A stretch of 64,000 bases of DNA, from assembly GCF_002288925.2 (NCBI RefSeq), contig NW_022098069.1, forward strand, positions 81,011,730-81,075,729, read 5' to 3'. This DNA is from Delphinapterus leucas. Taxonomy: Eukaryota > Chordata > Mammalia > Artiodactyla > Monodontidae. The position numbers were made by a program, and so were the translations under genes. Numbering within the stretch: position 1 is the first letter of the stretch; each line of letters begins with the position of its first letter. Below are positions 1 to 11,499 of this stretch, one piece after another. The notes below the pieces were generated by a model that worked only from the letters and a program-made list of their open reading frames with translations, had not been told where the DNA came from and did no database searches.

Positions 1-4
1 TTCC

Positions 5-6
<2 letters not shown>

Positions 7-58
<52 letters not shown>

Positions 59-86
59 TGTGTGTGTATGTATGATATATATATAT
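7..86. repeat. (TG)n/(TA)n microsatellite inside L1
   Basis: About 20 TG units with a few TATG interruptions, then a short TA run. It sits in the L1 copy just before the segment CTTCTTTATCCATTC. Two other L1 copies in this window carry a dinucleotide repeat at the same place. Confidence 0.95.
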
Positions 87-519
87 CTTCTTTATCCATT
101 CGTCTATTGATGGACACTTAGGGTGCTTCCATACCTTGGCAATTGTAAATAATGCCGCTATGAACATTGGGGTGCATGTATCTTTTCAAATTACTGTTTT
201 AATTTTTTTCAGATATACACCCAGGAGTGGAATTGCTGGGTCATATGGTAATTCTATTTTTAGTTTTTGAGAAGCCTCCATACTGTTTTCCACAGTGGCT
301 GCACCAATTTACATTCCCACCAACAGTGTACAAGTAAGCGTTCCCTTTCCTACACATCCTCGCCAACATTTGTCGTTTGTGTTCTTTTTGATGATAGCCA
401 TTCTGACAGGTGTGGGGTGATACCTCATTGGGTTTTGATATGCATTTCCCTGATGATTAGCAATGGTGAGCATCTTCTTATGCGCCTGTTGGCCAACTGC
501 ATTTCCTCTGGAAAAATGT

Positions 520-786
520 CTATTCAGTTCTTCTGCCCATTTTTGAATTGGGTTGTTTTTGTTTTTTGATGTTGAGTTGTATGAGGTGTTTATGTATATT
601 GGATATTAATTCCTTATTGGTCATATCATTTGCAAGTATTTTCTCCCATTCAGTAGGTTCTCTTTTCATTTTGTCAGTGGTTTCCTTTGCTGTGCAAAAG
701 CTTTTAAGTTTAATTAGGTCCCATTTGTTTATTTTTCTTTTTAGTTCCATTATTCTAGGAGACAGATCCAAAAAATATTGCTGCAA
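520..786 (-). pseudogene. Broken L1 ORF2 segment
   Basis: An 88-residue open stretch in the minus frame matches the C-terminal third of L1 ORF2p, with the recognisable string WDLIKLKSFCTAKETTDKM followed by PTEWEKILAND. This part lies after the reverse transcriptase domain and before the C-terminal Cys motif. The frame is closed on both sides by stops or frameshifts, so this is a decayed retrotransposon fragment and not a host gene. Confidence 0.85.
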
Positions 787-1056
787 TTTATGTCAAATAA
801 CATTCTGCGCATGTTTTCCTCTAGGAGCTTTATAGTATCTGGTCTTACGTGTAGGTCTTTAATCCATTTTGAGTTTATTTTTGTATATGGTGTTAGAGAA
901 TGTTCTAATTTAATTCTTTTTCATGTAGGTGTCCAGTTTTCCCAGCACTACTTATTGAAGAGACTGTCTTTTCTCCATTGTATATTCTTAAAGGCATGTT
1001 CAATTCTTGATGTTCAATTTCTTCCCTCTGTAGATGTCTCCACTACTTTATTATAA

Positions 1057-2781
1057 GCAAAGTAATTTAGTCCATATGCTCCCTTTGCACTTATGTCATG
1101 AACTGTAATCAAAATTAATAAATGAGGATTCATATTTATAAAATTATTGAAACTATAAGAGTCAGTTGTTGAAGTTTCACAACCTTCTATGTATCATTTT
1201 TTTAAGGGTTATCCATTTTTTTGTTTTTATTATTGGTTATAAATCCCTCCAATTAGCTTTTGAAAAACCTGACAGCCAGATATGCATGTACTTTTCCAGA
1301 AGTGGAAAATAGCAGTTTTTTTTTTTACAAATACTATAGTTATGTTAAAATTGGCACTGATCTTTAGATCTGAGTTGGCTCATTCTATATGTTGGTTTTA
1401 GCAGTCATTTTTAATCATTTTCACAAACAGAGCTTATTGTCTCCTATATCTCCTGTGCTTGTCATTAAAATTTTGTTTGTTTTACAGCTAAAATTTATTT
1501 CATCCAGCCCTGTCATTTTACAATCAAAATATTTATAAATATACTTGTAATATGATGTTGTATAAGTCAAATAGGTACTAATACTTACAGAAAATGTTAA
1601 ATAACATTGGCTTATTTATTGATTGGCTTCCCTCCCATTGCTATCTGCCATTTCTCCAGTTTCTTTATCCATAGGCAGGGTTTGTTACTTATTTTTTGCT
1701 TTATGAAGGTATTGGATACATTTTAAGCATATTTAACCTTTTGAATAAAAATGATGGAATACCACATGTAGGAAAATAAAAACTAACAATCACACAAAGA
1801 CCTGGTTAAATCCAAATCTTCACTTTTTCTATGCATACAGCTGAGCACCTGGAACATGGCTGGGGAGAAACATACAATCATACTCATTGCTCTCACTTTA
1901 CCAAACTCAACCGAGCCCTTAATTGTACTTGGCAAACATACATTTTTCCTTAGTCCAGTCACTTTCTCAATCCCCAAGGTGACTATTTCATCCTTGCTTC
2001 TGCTCCATAAATTTCCAAAATCATCTCCTTCACTCTCAGCTGATGACTTTGTTTCTTATTTCACTGAAAAAACAGAAATAACGAGAAGAGAGTTTTCCAC
2101 CTTTAACAGCCACATCTACACCTGCCTCAGGTACTCTGCCTTCTTTACTATTATTCTAGATGAGTTCCCTGCACTCCTAGCAAATATTTATTACACATTT
2201 GTGTAGTAGATAGCATCCGCTCTTGTCTACATGTCTACATGTCTACATGGACTAGAATCTGGTAAATCTTCTCTTTTTCTACTATGTTACTAATTGTTCC
2301 CTTTCTATTGGATTATTTTCATGATATTATTTCTTTTATTTAAAATGATTATATAAGCAACCAACCTCTCTTGATCCAGGTTCCTCTTTAACAGTTGCCT
2401 CATTTGTCTCCTTCATTTACAATGAAGTTATTTGTCACCACGTTTACCCTCCTTTTCTGTCTTGAATCTAATTATATATGGTAAATATAATTATATTTCT
2501 TATATATTATTAACTAATATGATATATGTTTAGATTCAGTGGAGATTGGAAAAGAAGATATTTCTAGCATCAGGTTGATTTGCTATGTTAATCATGTTAT
2601 TTAGGTATTTTATATCCCTAATTATTATTTTCTGTTTATTTGATATTTCTGTAGTAAAGAGGTAAAATGATGCCTATTATTATTCTCCTTGTATTTTCTG
2701 AAGGCTTTGCTTCAGGGTGTTTGATGCTGGGTTCTTTTCTCAGAGTTATTCATAAATGATGCTCATAATTATCTGTCATAC
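1057..2781. other. AT-rich intergenic or intronic sequence, no gene seen
   Basis: I recognise no repeat family or exon here. The frame at 1856-2206 (116 codons) has no known motif, no Kozak context and no flanking splice pattern, and is probably chance. A tiny three-unit TCTACATG repeat lies near 2228. Confidence 0.6.
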
Positions 2782-3085
2782 TGTATTAGTTGCTAGCATC
2801 ACCATAATAAAGTACCACAAATGGTGAGTTAAACAGAAGAAATTTATTTTCCCACAGTTCTGGAGGCTAGAACTTTGAGATTAGGTGCCAACAGAGTTCA
2901 TTTCTTCTGAGGCCTCGCTCCTTGGTTTGCAGAAGGCCACCTTCTCCTTCTGTCTTCATATGGTCTTCCTTTTTACCTGTCTGTGTCCTTATCTCCTCTT
3001 CTTAAAATGAAACCAGTCATATTGGATTAGGGCCCACTCTACTGACCTCAATTAACCTGAAATACCTCTTTAAAAGCCGTATCTA

Positions 3086-3342
3086 AGGGATAGTTTGGGA
3101 TTAACATATACACACTACTATATATAAAATAGATAACCAACAAGGACCTACTGTATAGCACAGGGAACTATATTCAATATTTTGTAATAACCTATAAGGG
3201 AAAAGAATCTGAAAAAATATATATATATACATGTATGTATGTATATATATATATAACTGAATCACTTTGCTATACACCTGAAACTAACACAACATTGTAA
3301 ATCAACTATTCTTCAATAAAAAAAAATTCTTTTTAATTCAAA
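3086..3342 (+). mobile_element. L1 3'-UTR tail inserted into the MLT1 LTR
   Basis: A heavily 5'-truncated L1: only about 257 bp of 3' UTR remain, ending in the cetartiodactyl-type text AACTATTCTTCAATAAA plus an A-rich tail. It is flanked by a 14-bp target-site duplication, AAAAGCCGTATCTA at 3072-3085 and AAAAGCCCTATCTA at 3343-3356 (one mismatch). The duplicated target is MLT1 sequence, which fixes the insertion order. A TA/TG dinucleotide tract occupies 3217-3255. Confidence 0.9.
3217..3255. repeat. TA/TATG microsatellite in L1 3' UTR
   Basis: A short alternating TA and TGTA tract just before AACTGAATCACTTTGC. The same site is expanded in the L1 tail at 45618-45905. Confidence 0.85.
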
Positions 3343-3742
3343 AAAAGCCCTATCTACCAATAACAGTCACATTCTGAGGTACTGGGTGGTGGGGGTTAGG
3401 ATATCAATATATGAATCTGGGGGGAACATGATTCAGTCCATTACATATACTTTTCATAATTAAAATCTTTCCTCTTTGCCTATTTAATTTAATAATAAAA
3501 TTCACTTTGTTCGTGTTAAGATCTCATATTCTCCTGCATTCTAGAGGCTTTTTTTAAGCTATTTTTAAGCTAAATGTTGGCTGTTATTATTTTTCCTGAT
3601 TATAAGATCTATAAGGCCATATTACAGAGAACTGGGAAATATAGAAAACTAAAATTATGATGACAATATTATCCATAATTCCAGAAGCATGTTAGTGTTA
3701 ATCAGACACTTTCTTTCACATAAACTCACATGTGCATGTATA

Positions 3743-3947
3743 GGGCTTCCCTGGTGGTGCAGTGGTTGAGAGTCCGCCTGCCCATGCAGGGGACACGGGT
3801 TCGTGCCCCGGTCCGGGAAGATACCACGTGCCGCGGAGCAGCTGGGCCCGTGAGCCATGGCCGCAGAGCCTGCGCGTCCGGAGCCTGTGCTCCACAACGG
3901 GAGAGACCATAACAGTGAGAGGCCCGCGTACCGCAAAAAAAAAAAAA
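3743..3947 (+). mobile_element. CHR-type tRNA-Glu SINE, short form
   Basis: Full-length copy starting GGGCTTCCCTGGTGGTGCAG and ending GCGTACCGC plus 13 A. The tRNA-related head keeps an A-box-like TGGTTGAGAG and a B box GGTTCGTGCC, the internal RNA polymerase III promoter of this SINE class. Target-site duplication: GTGCATGTATA at 3732-3742 and GTGCCTGTATA at 3948-3958. Several overlapping open frames on both strands here come from the GC-rich SINE body and are not genes. The low divergence fits a cetacean genome. Confidence 0.93.
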
Positions 3948-3959
3948 GTGCCTGTATAC

Positions 3960-5689
3960 ACACAGATACGAATTGAAATCATAGTGAAAATTCGGTCTTG
4001 TTTTATACTCTTGTTCAGTTAGATGCTAGCAATCATCCCTATGATTGCTTTTTTTAAACAAATCAGTGTTAATACATGAATACCATTCTTCTATATGACT
4101 GTAATTTTGCTGATAATTTAGATTTTCTACTTGTACATTGAATAAGCGTGACTTGTGGAATATATTTTTACATTTGTTTTCCTGTCACTGAATACATATT
4201 GAGCAGGCTTTTGGCTCTTCTCAGAACTCGCAGTAATAAAAATACCCAGAGTAATGTATCCTTGTAAAATACTTCCCTGTCTTGATAATTATTATGTCCA
4301 GTGCCATGTAATATCAAAACTCTGAAATGGTTTAAATATTAACTGAGGGGCTTCCTCAGGAAGTAGTAGAAATATAACCATTTTTTTTTCTTCTACCTTT
4401 TCCAACCTAAACCTCTCATTTTTCATTATGATAATCGTGGTTTCTGACCAGCTCGTGGGAGAATGAGTGGAATAGGACTCCTTACCACTGCTGGCCTCTC
4501 CCTGTGGTTTCCTTTGGTTAGGTGAATGCATTCTTTTAAGTCACCTACTCCCTCCTCAGATGCTAGGAATCCAGCATTTCACTTCCAGTTCCTCTTTGGC
4601 TGAAGCCTGTTGCTCCTCTTGATGGTTTATAGGACAAAATCAGAAAGGCAGTAACCTCCCCCAAATTTTCTTTCGATGTAGTTCATGGATAACTTTGAGA
4701 TTCTTTGTATGGACACACTGTGAGAGTGGAGGCTGATCCCAAAGCATCACTGAATGTGATCCCAAAGGATCTGGCCAGTATGTCATCTTTTGCTCTGGAT
4801 TTCCAGAAGTGCAAAAAGAACCACAAATCAAACTGCCACGTCCAAATAATCTTGAGGAAGCTCTGCTCTTTTGAGTTAAGATTAGAGGAAGTCACAACCC
4901 ACCCTTCCTGGTAGGTGGGCTAGAATTTCAGAATACCAGCATCTCTCTCAAAAAAAACAAAAAACGCACAAACATTCTTCTCATGAGTTAAATCCTGTCT
5001 CATCTATGTTTATGATCTTTTTGATTAGTGTGGTAGCAGTGATTGTTGGCATAGTGATAGATAGGAAAAAATGATAGGGAATAAAATAAACTTTAGCTAT
5101 GTATGTAATATTTAAGTATTTAATGAAAACACAGAAATTAAATGCAATAAAATGTTAACAGCTGTTAATATTGGAGGATGGATTATATGCGTTCATGATT
5201 TAGTCTGATCTTGAGTGCATTTTAAAATTTTCTCAATAAGATAGAAATAAAAGGTTGTTAGTTCAGGTCAGCATTTCTCTTGCCAACCTCTATATTACTT
5301 AAAAATAGTTTAAGAAAACTGTCTTTATCCCCACCCTAAGCTCACTATCTTAGTAACATAAAGTAGAGTTTGCAATGGTAAATATTGTTATTAAAAATTT
5401 ATAGAGGATTTTTTAATGTTTTCTTTATTATTTCTCTTCTTCTCAAAACTTCAACTGAAAGAAGAGAGGACAACATGGTCCCTACACCTTCTACTCCTTA
5501 CCCTGTACAGTATTCCAAGGCACTGAAGATGCCATGTAAACTCTTTTGACATGTCATTCTTTCTCACTTTAATTCATAAGACTGAAATTAAATCAGCACC
5601 TTTCTAAAATACTGGCAAGTTTTTCAACATACCCTGGGATAAACTGTCCTATTCTATGTTATATTACACCACACTATTCTAATATTTCT
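3960..5689. other. No gene or recognised repeat
   Basis: Moderately AT-rich sequence. A slightly more GC-balanced stretch at about 4440-4915 has overlapping short frames on both strands (60-79 codons). None has a motif or an exon-like boundary I can recognise. Confidence 0.5.
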
Positions 5690-5822
5690 TTTATCCAATC
5701 AAAAATTATAATTGAGCACCTATACTGTACCTAATACGATTCTATGTATGAGAATACAGCAGTAAAACCAATATAAATTAAATTAACTACAGCTAGAAAT
5801 CGTACAGTCTAACAGGTAATAT
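5690..5822 (-). mobile_element. L2 LINE 3'-end remnant
   Basis: The plus strand shows the worn complement of the L2 3' end: ATTGAGCACCTATACTGTACC, then AGAATACAGCAGTAAAACC and ACAGTCTAACAGG. Highly diverged, as expected for this ancient family. Confidence 0.6.
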
Positions 5823-6039
5823 GAGGTACTCCTTACAGCTGGGTCATCAGATCCAGAGATACTTGACATTAATATTAAGACTTAGCTGCAAAAAATGTAT
5901 TTCAGGGGCACTGTTTCAATTCCTGGAAGAAGTGACCCTTGACAGAACCTTATTTCTGGATAAAATAATGCACTTAAATAGGACGATAAGAACTCAGGTA
6001 TCAGGAACACCCATGGGCTGTGTTATAGATATAACTTGT

Positions 6040-6115
6040 GAGAGAGAACGAGAAAGAGAAAGAGAGAGAGAGAGAGAGAGTATGTGTGTGTGTGTGCGTG
6101 CGCGTGCGCACATGC
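6040..6115. repeat. (GA)n followed by (TG)n(CG) alternating tract
   Basis: A purine-only GA/GAAA run (6040-6080) abuts a strictly alternating pyrimidine-purine run (6081-6115) that moves from TG to mixed TG/CG steps. The first part suits H-DNA and the second Z-DNA. It gives low-complexity reading frames rich in Arg-Glu or Val-Cys that are artefacts. Confidence 0.9.
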
Positions 6116-6871
6116 TGGATGGGTTCCAAGGAATGGAATGCAAGGACTCATGAAGCAGGACTAACAACCTCATTGATTCAACGCTGGGAAGATGACCTGT
6201 TTTCCCATTTCAGTGATGCAAAATTTATTTCTTAATATGGCTTTTTCAAGCACACACAAGATAAAACCAGTCCAAGTCCTGACTGATTTTATTAGTAAAG
6301 ATACAGGGAGTCGCTCTTAGATTCAGAGACTTTATAGAGAAACAAAAATTAGCAAAAGGTGCCAGCTTCCCATGGTCTTTGTCCCAACACCAAAAAGGAT
6401 GACACTGAAACAAAAGGGGCCAAATGACTCCAGCATGAGTAGTGGGATATTATATTGCTGAGGAGCTGATTCTTGACTGCTGCTGAGCAGTTTTATGTTT
6501 TGAAGCTTTATTCTGAGTGTGGAGTTCCAGAAGCCTCCTATCTCATCAGAACCCAGGAGATGACGAGAAACTGTCTCATGATAACCTCCCAGGGGAGATG
6601 GAGGGGAGTGAGTAGGAGATGGCCTTGTAGAAGCTCTTTCTTTATATGTCTTCTATCCTCTTGTGTTCTGGGAGTATCACCAGGCAGCTTCCAAGACTCA
6701 GATTAGCTGTGGATATGTGCAAATTTGCCAAGGTGCCATGTGGCATGACCAAAAATTTTGGAAGACATCGAAAATGCATAATGTGTTGCTTTTTCATTTT
6801 TGTCCCTATAGATAGTTCTAACATGCTATATAAGATAAATTGGATCAACCATCGCATCACGTGTGCTGTCA
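6116..6871. other. No gene or recognised repeat
   Basis: Ordinary sequence. The frame at 6473-6706 has no recognisable motif, and longer frames nearby continue into the SINE that follows. Confidence 0.5.
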
Positions 6872-7080
6872 TTTTTTGTTTTTGTTTTGCGGTACGCGGG
6901 CCTCTCACTGTCGTGGCCTCTCCCATCGCAGAGCACACGCTCCGGACGCGCAGGCTCAGCGGCCATGGCTCACGGGCCCAGGCGCTTGGCGGCATGTGGG
7001 ATCTTCCCGGACCGGGTCACGAACCCGTGTCCCCTGCATCGGCAGGCGGACTCTCAACCACTGCGCCACCAGGGAAGCCC
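6872..7080 (-). mobile_element. CHR-type SINE, short form
   Basis: Minus-strand copy. On the plus strand it begins with a T-rich tail and GCGGTACGCGGGCCTCTCAC and ends CACCAGGGAAGCCC. Both tRNA promoter boxes are present (B box complement GTCACGAACCCG). CpG content is high. The target duplication is not clear. Open frames of 83-160 codons across this element come from the SINE. Confidence 0.93.
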
Positions 7081-7826
7081 TATGTCAGTTTTAAACATCT
7101 TTCAGATAATCTAAAAGGTCATGTATAAAATAACATTATTACTAGGACTCCACTTTATTAAATGTCATTGGTTATAGACCACACTCACCCACTATTCAGA
7201 GGATCTGTTTTACCTAAATGTAACTGAATATTACGCTCCACTTCAGGATCACCTTTTCAGCTTTTCCAACTGAGTAACAGATATCTCTTGCCCACCAGTT
7301 ATTTGTGTTGCCATTACTATGCCTCAAACATAAGTCCTAAAAATGGCTAGTGCAACCCCCAACAAGTAGTTTTTCTCTGTATGAATGATGTTTAGCTATT
7401 CTGATTAGCCAATACTTTATTTTATGCCTCTTTTTAAAAAATAAATAGCTACGCAGTGTTTAAAGTGTAATCCAAAACTGGTTATTCATCATAGATTTTA
7501 GTGCCTAGTAGTCTAGTATTTACTGCTACACTTTTTAAAAAGCTTTAAACTTAAATAAAATTGAATCACGCAATTATGCACAATGCATATTGTAAGGACA
7601 GTTAATGGACTCTATCATTTCGGTGCTAACAGCTGTTTTCTCCTCATAAATTCTATTCTTAGACTCCATCCACACTACCAACCAAAATAAAAGCAGGAAG
7701 TTAGAGGAGAGAAATAGAGCAATATAAACATTTTCTTAGTCTTTCAAAATCAAGACCACTGTCTACTGACCAGTGAAAAACAACCAAATAATTCAGGTAT
7801 ATTTGAAAAAACGTCTCTTTTCCTGT
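7081..7826. other. No gene or recognised repeat
   Basis: AT-rich sequence with no exon-like or repeat signature that I can name. Confidence 0.5.
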
Positions 7827-7914
7827 AGAGAGAGAGAAAGAGAGAGAGAAGAATGAGAAAGAGGAGGAGGAAAAGGAGAAAGAGAAGGAAGAGAAGCGGG
7901 GGGGGGAGGGGGAA
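7827..7914. repeat. 88-bp polypurine tract, GA-rich ending in G run
   Basis: Almost pure purine on the plus strand (a single C near 7897), passing from GAGA through GGAGGAGG to a run of nine G and then AGGGGG. The complementary frames give Ser/Phe/Leu strings that are low-complexity artefacts. A candidate for triplex DNA or a G-quadruplex. Confidence 0.9.
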
Positions 7915-8214
7915 TATGCCTGGTACATTAGGAATAAGAACCCAGATGTAATGATGTAGACATTTTGCCATATGCAATTCTAATATTTGTTAAAGTACTT
8001 AGATATTATAAGAGAAGCTGAAGTCTCTTAAGTATCTTTACAATCCCATTTCTCACCTTTACTCCACTAAAGTGAACATTTTGTTGTTTTGTGATGTTCC
8101 TACTCCTGCTAGAATAAGTTTAACATGTAAGTATCAATAAATTTTCTTTTGTGTATTACTAATATTTATGTTTTTGTAATCTTACAAATACCTTCATTAC
8201 AATAAGTGTTGATA

Positions 8215-8389
8215 GCTTTGTGACCACCTGGAGGGGTGGGATATGGAGAGTGGGAGGGAGGGAGACGCAAGAGGGAAGAGATATGGGAACATATGTATAT
8301 GTATAACTGAGTCACTTTGTTATACAGCAGAAACTAACACACCATTGTAAAGCAATTATACTCCAATAAAGATGTTTAAATATATATAT
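8215..8389 (+). mobile_element. Severely truncated L1 3' tail (about 175 bp)
   Basis: Contains the L1 3'-UTR signature GACCACCTGGAGGGGTGGGA and the end ACTCCAATAAAGATG, then an AT-rich tail. The 13-bp target-site duplication ATAAGTGTTGATA is perfect (8202-8214 and 8390-8402), which marks this as a discrete and fairly recent L1 insertion. Confidence 0.93.
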
Positions 8390-8402
8390 ATAAGTGTTGA
8401 TA

Positions 8403-10030
8403 AAGCTCCCCTTTACTTTTCTTCTTTACCAATGTTTTTGCTAATCTTGGCTTTTTTTTCGTTTTTGCATACATTTTAGTAAGCATTTGATCAAATTCTA
8501 TGAAATACAATGGATGAATAGAATTGCTTGGCCAGAACTAGCATGTTGGCAATGCTGAGGTGTGCCACCCACAAACACAATATATATCTTCAAATATTTA
8601 GCATTCTTTTATTTTTCAAAAGCTTTATAAGCATTTTCCATAAATATATTACACTTCCTGTGTTAGATTTATTCGTTTATAAGTAGTATTCTCACTACAG
8701 TTATTGACTTTTTTATTAAATATCTTCTCTTTTAATTTTTGCTTTATTTTCTCACAATTTTACATATAGTAAACTTGAGTATTTTAAAATAATCCCCAAA
8801 CTCCTTCTAAAAACCAAAAAAGTCAACACGACAGGACAAAGAAAAAGATACACTCATTACGCCTTTTAAAAATGAGGCAGTGAGAATGCCCACAAATCTC
8901 AAAATAAGAATGAGGTTGACTGAACCACCAAAGCAGCAGCAATAGAACAGCAGCTGGTGGTAGGAATGGCAGAGTGAAAATAAAATACAAAAATAACCTT
9001 AAATCATGTAAACAACTCTCCCCCTCCAAAAAAGTAGCCAAAAAATTACCACTTAGTGCGGTGTATTCCAGCCTGAGTGGAAACATGAAGAGATACAATG
9101 AGAATGACCAGTGAAACTGGGAAAATTCCTCACAGAGGCTGAATAATTGCAATGCGAAAGCGTGTGAGCAGATACAGAAGATTAAATATTGCTATTACAG
9201 CATATCCTACTGAGAATTTCAGATATATCAAGCTAATATTCTCTTACAAAGGAAAATGGCTCACACAGAAACCAAATACTAATTACAGAATTGAAACAGC
9301 AGGACAAAACCACTGGAGCTTCAGGTAGCAAATGCTTGAAAAAGCCATAAGTTTGAAAATGGGCCCCAGCTACTTTCCCTGGAAAACCCTCATCATTTAA
9401 ACATAGGATACTATAAAAATCAGTAAATAAAACAAAATCTAACCCCATGCAAGTGTATTCCAAGAAAAAAATAAACCAGATGTTTCAATAAATAATGGGA
9501 AAACACCAGAAATAAGCAGCAGCAAAGTTAAAAACAATAATATATATAGGTGGGGAAAAAGAAATTTTTAAAAATTGTGCAGGCATTGGAATATCAGCTA
9601 AAATTAGATATATAATAGCTCAGAAATATATATCTAGGAATCCAGAAGGTATAAAACAAGAACTCTCAGATATCAGGAAAAAGATACGGGGTAGGGATTA
9701 GTGGGAAGAAACAAAGCAGAAGATATAGGGAAAAAAAGAGTAAGGGAGAAACCAAAGATGGAAAAGAGAAATATATAACAATATTAGAGTAATGAGAAAA
9801 ACAGAGGGCAGAGAGGAGAGACACATTTTATAACAATCAAACAAAAATGAAAAGTAAATATATTTGAAAATGATAGCTAATAAAACACAAGCTCTGGCCA
9901 AAATATAATAACAGGTAACAGATCTGTAATCCCATTCGTAACAACTGAAGAGCACAGACCAAAAAAAAATGAAACAATGGTGGAATTTTTGCATATTTAA
10001 AAATGTATTTTCCAAGTTTCTTTGCAGAAA
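8403..10030 (+). other. A-rich sequence, possibly an old L1/HAL1 5' region
   Basis: From about 8800 to 9960 the plus strand is strongly A-biased and short of T, as in sense-strand L1 or HAL1 5' parts. I cannot align it to a specific segment. No host exon is seen. The minus frames at 8823-9152, 9233-9463 and 9698-10033 are long because of this strand bias and lack motifs. Confidence 0.35.
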
Positions 10031-10210
10031 CATTTGTGTTAAATTATATTTTTTACCAGTAGTATGTGAGAAAGTCCCTGCCCATTTTAAAGTCTTATCT
10101 GATGGGAAAAACTTACTGTTTTAATTTGCACTTCGTGATTAATAAAGTTGAAAATCATTTATGTAGTTATCATTCATTTTCCTCCTTTTGTCTCTTTTAC
10201 TTACCTTTCA
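10030..10210 (-). mobile_element. Old L1M ORF2/3' fragment
   Basis: TTTTACCAGTAGTATGTGAG followed by GTTTTAATTTGCACTTCGTG resembles the complement of the old L1M region that reads TTTGCATTTCTCTGATTACT. Strongly diverged. Confidence 0.4.
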
Positions 10211-10224
10211 GATAGTGTGTCTTT

Positions 10225-10515
10225 TTTAATTAAGATTTTATTTTTTAGAGCATTTTTATATTCACGACAAAATTGAGAGGAAGGTACAGAGATTTCTTAT
10301 ATATCCCTTGACTCCACAGATGAATAGCCTCCCTCGTTATTCACATCCCCCACCAGAGTGATATATTAGTTACAATTGATGAACTGACATTGACACATCT
10401 TAAGCACCTAAAGTGCATAGTTCACATTAGGATTCACTCTTTGTGTTGTTCATTCTATGGGTTTGGACAAATGTTTTTGCTATCATGCAGAGTGTTCTCA
10501 CTGCCCTAAAACATA
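10225..10515 (-). mobile_element. Old L1M 3'-UTR fragment
   Basis: Contains well-preserved text of the L1M 3' UTR complement: GAGAGGAAGGTACAGAGATT, CACCAGAGTGATATATTAGT and CTATGGGTTTGGACAAATG, ending CACTGCCCTAAAA. No target duplication was found. Confidence 0.65.
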
Positions 10516-10879
10516 ATTTTCACGACACTGAACACCAGACAACAAAAAACAAAGGAAAGAATGAAAGCAAGCCAGAAGAGCCTTGCATTTATCCCAGTTT
10601 ATTGCCTTGAGGAAGGTTCTAAGCATGGTGCAGAATCCTGGACACTCCCTGAGTTTAGGAAGCTGAGAAGAGCCCCTAGGGAGAGCTAAGTGGCTATAAT
10701 TTACAAGAGAAAGTACTGGAGAGGAGAAAAGTGCATAGGGAGAAAATTCTGGATATCTGCAGAGTCTCCCCTGAGTATTCAATAAAGTACAGGGCAGCAC
10801 GTGCCTGTGAGGGGAATACCTGAGGATGTGGGGGAAGAACATTCCACAAGATTAGAGAGGACAGTGCCTGGTTCTTACA

Positions 10880-11495
10880 CAGGGCAGTGAATAGTACCTG
10901 TTCCCATCAGCCAGACTGAAAAATCTCAAGATTTATAAAGCACCGAATGGAATACTCAGGAGGGTTTTGCCTCAGCAATGGGGAACGATTAGACCAGAAC
11001 TCAGCACTGTTCGGGAAACACCTTAAAAAAATCATAAAAGCAAGACCAAAATGAATCCAGCTGTTTTTAGGTAACTAAACGAGGCAGTTCAGTTTTGCCT
11101 CCTAGAACAAAGATCAAAAATATTTTAGGAAATCAAACAATATGGCACCATTTAAATGTAAAAATCAAAATGTTTGGCATCCAATCATAGAACCAGGAAT
11201 GATAGGAAAAAGGAAACTATGACTTCTAATGAGGGGAAAAAATAATTATTGGAAACTGACAGATAACTGACAAATGTTAGAAGTTGTGAAAAATGATGTT
11301 AAAGCCATTATTGTAGCTGGATTTCATATGTTCAAAAAAATCAAAATTCTAGAGACAAAAACTGCAATATCTGAGATGAAATTATACACTGGATGAGATT
11401 AACATAAGATTATACATTGCACTAGAAAAGATATGTGGATTTGAAGACAAAACAATAGAAACTGCAAAATAAAACACAAAGATTACCTGCAAAAA
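10880..11495 (+). mobile_element. L1/HAL1-like ORF1-region remnant
   Basis: The stretch with CTAGAGACAAAAACTGCAAT, ATCTGAGATGAAATTATACA and CTGGATGAGATTAACATAAG matches the coiled-coil part of L1/HAL1 ORF1 (compare EMKNTLDGIN). It is broken by many stops. HAL1 elements carry only ORF1, but the ORF2-like text just downstream makes a full L1M equally likely. Confidence 0.6.
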
Positions 11496-11499
11496 AACA

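Larger units (their letters stand above)
1..1010 (-). mobile_element. L1 LINE fragment, ORF2 3' part (minus strand)
   Basis: The plus strand reads as the complement of the 3' third of L1 ORF2, including the hallmark text around the conserved segment TATGGTAATTCTATTTTTAG and the PTEWEKI region on the minus strand. The copy runs off the left edge of the window, so its 3' UTR is outside. Its 5' limit fades near 1010 and looks 5'-truncated. Several frame breaks mean it cannot be active. A dinucleotide repeat has grown inside it at 7-86. Family assignment is by recognition only, and the subfamily is not resolved. Confidence 0.88.
2782..3444 (-). mobile_element. MLT1-type MaLR LTR (ERVL-MaLR), interrupted
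   Basis: Read on the minus strand it starts TGTAATGGACTGAATCATG and ends AGCAACTAATACA, with a polyadenylation signal (AAATAAATTTCT) followed by a short terminal part. This is the usual build of an MLT1 solo LTR. The copy is split at 3086-3342 by a later L1 tail. The two halves are collinear once that insert is removed, so the LTR is the older element. The MaLR family has no coding capacity in its LTR. Confidence 0.75.

Noticed and set aside
1856..2206. A 116-codon plus frame
   Set aside because: No recognised domain, no splice signals, and an overlapping antisense frame. Not supported as a gene.
3743..3947. tRNA gene suggested by A and B boxes
   Set aside because: The boxes belong to the tRNA-Glu-derived head of the SINE. 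It has a SINE body, poly-A tail and target duplication, and no tRNA fold is kept.
6646..7128. A 160-codon plus-strand frame, and many others of 60-172 codons with strings such as GPLTVVASP, SRSAACGIFPD and TNPCPLHRQADS
   Set aside because: They are translations of the CHR-type SINE in various frames. The same peptides recur at every SINE copy in the window, so they are not genes.
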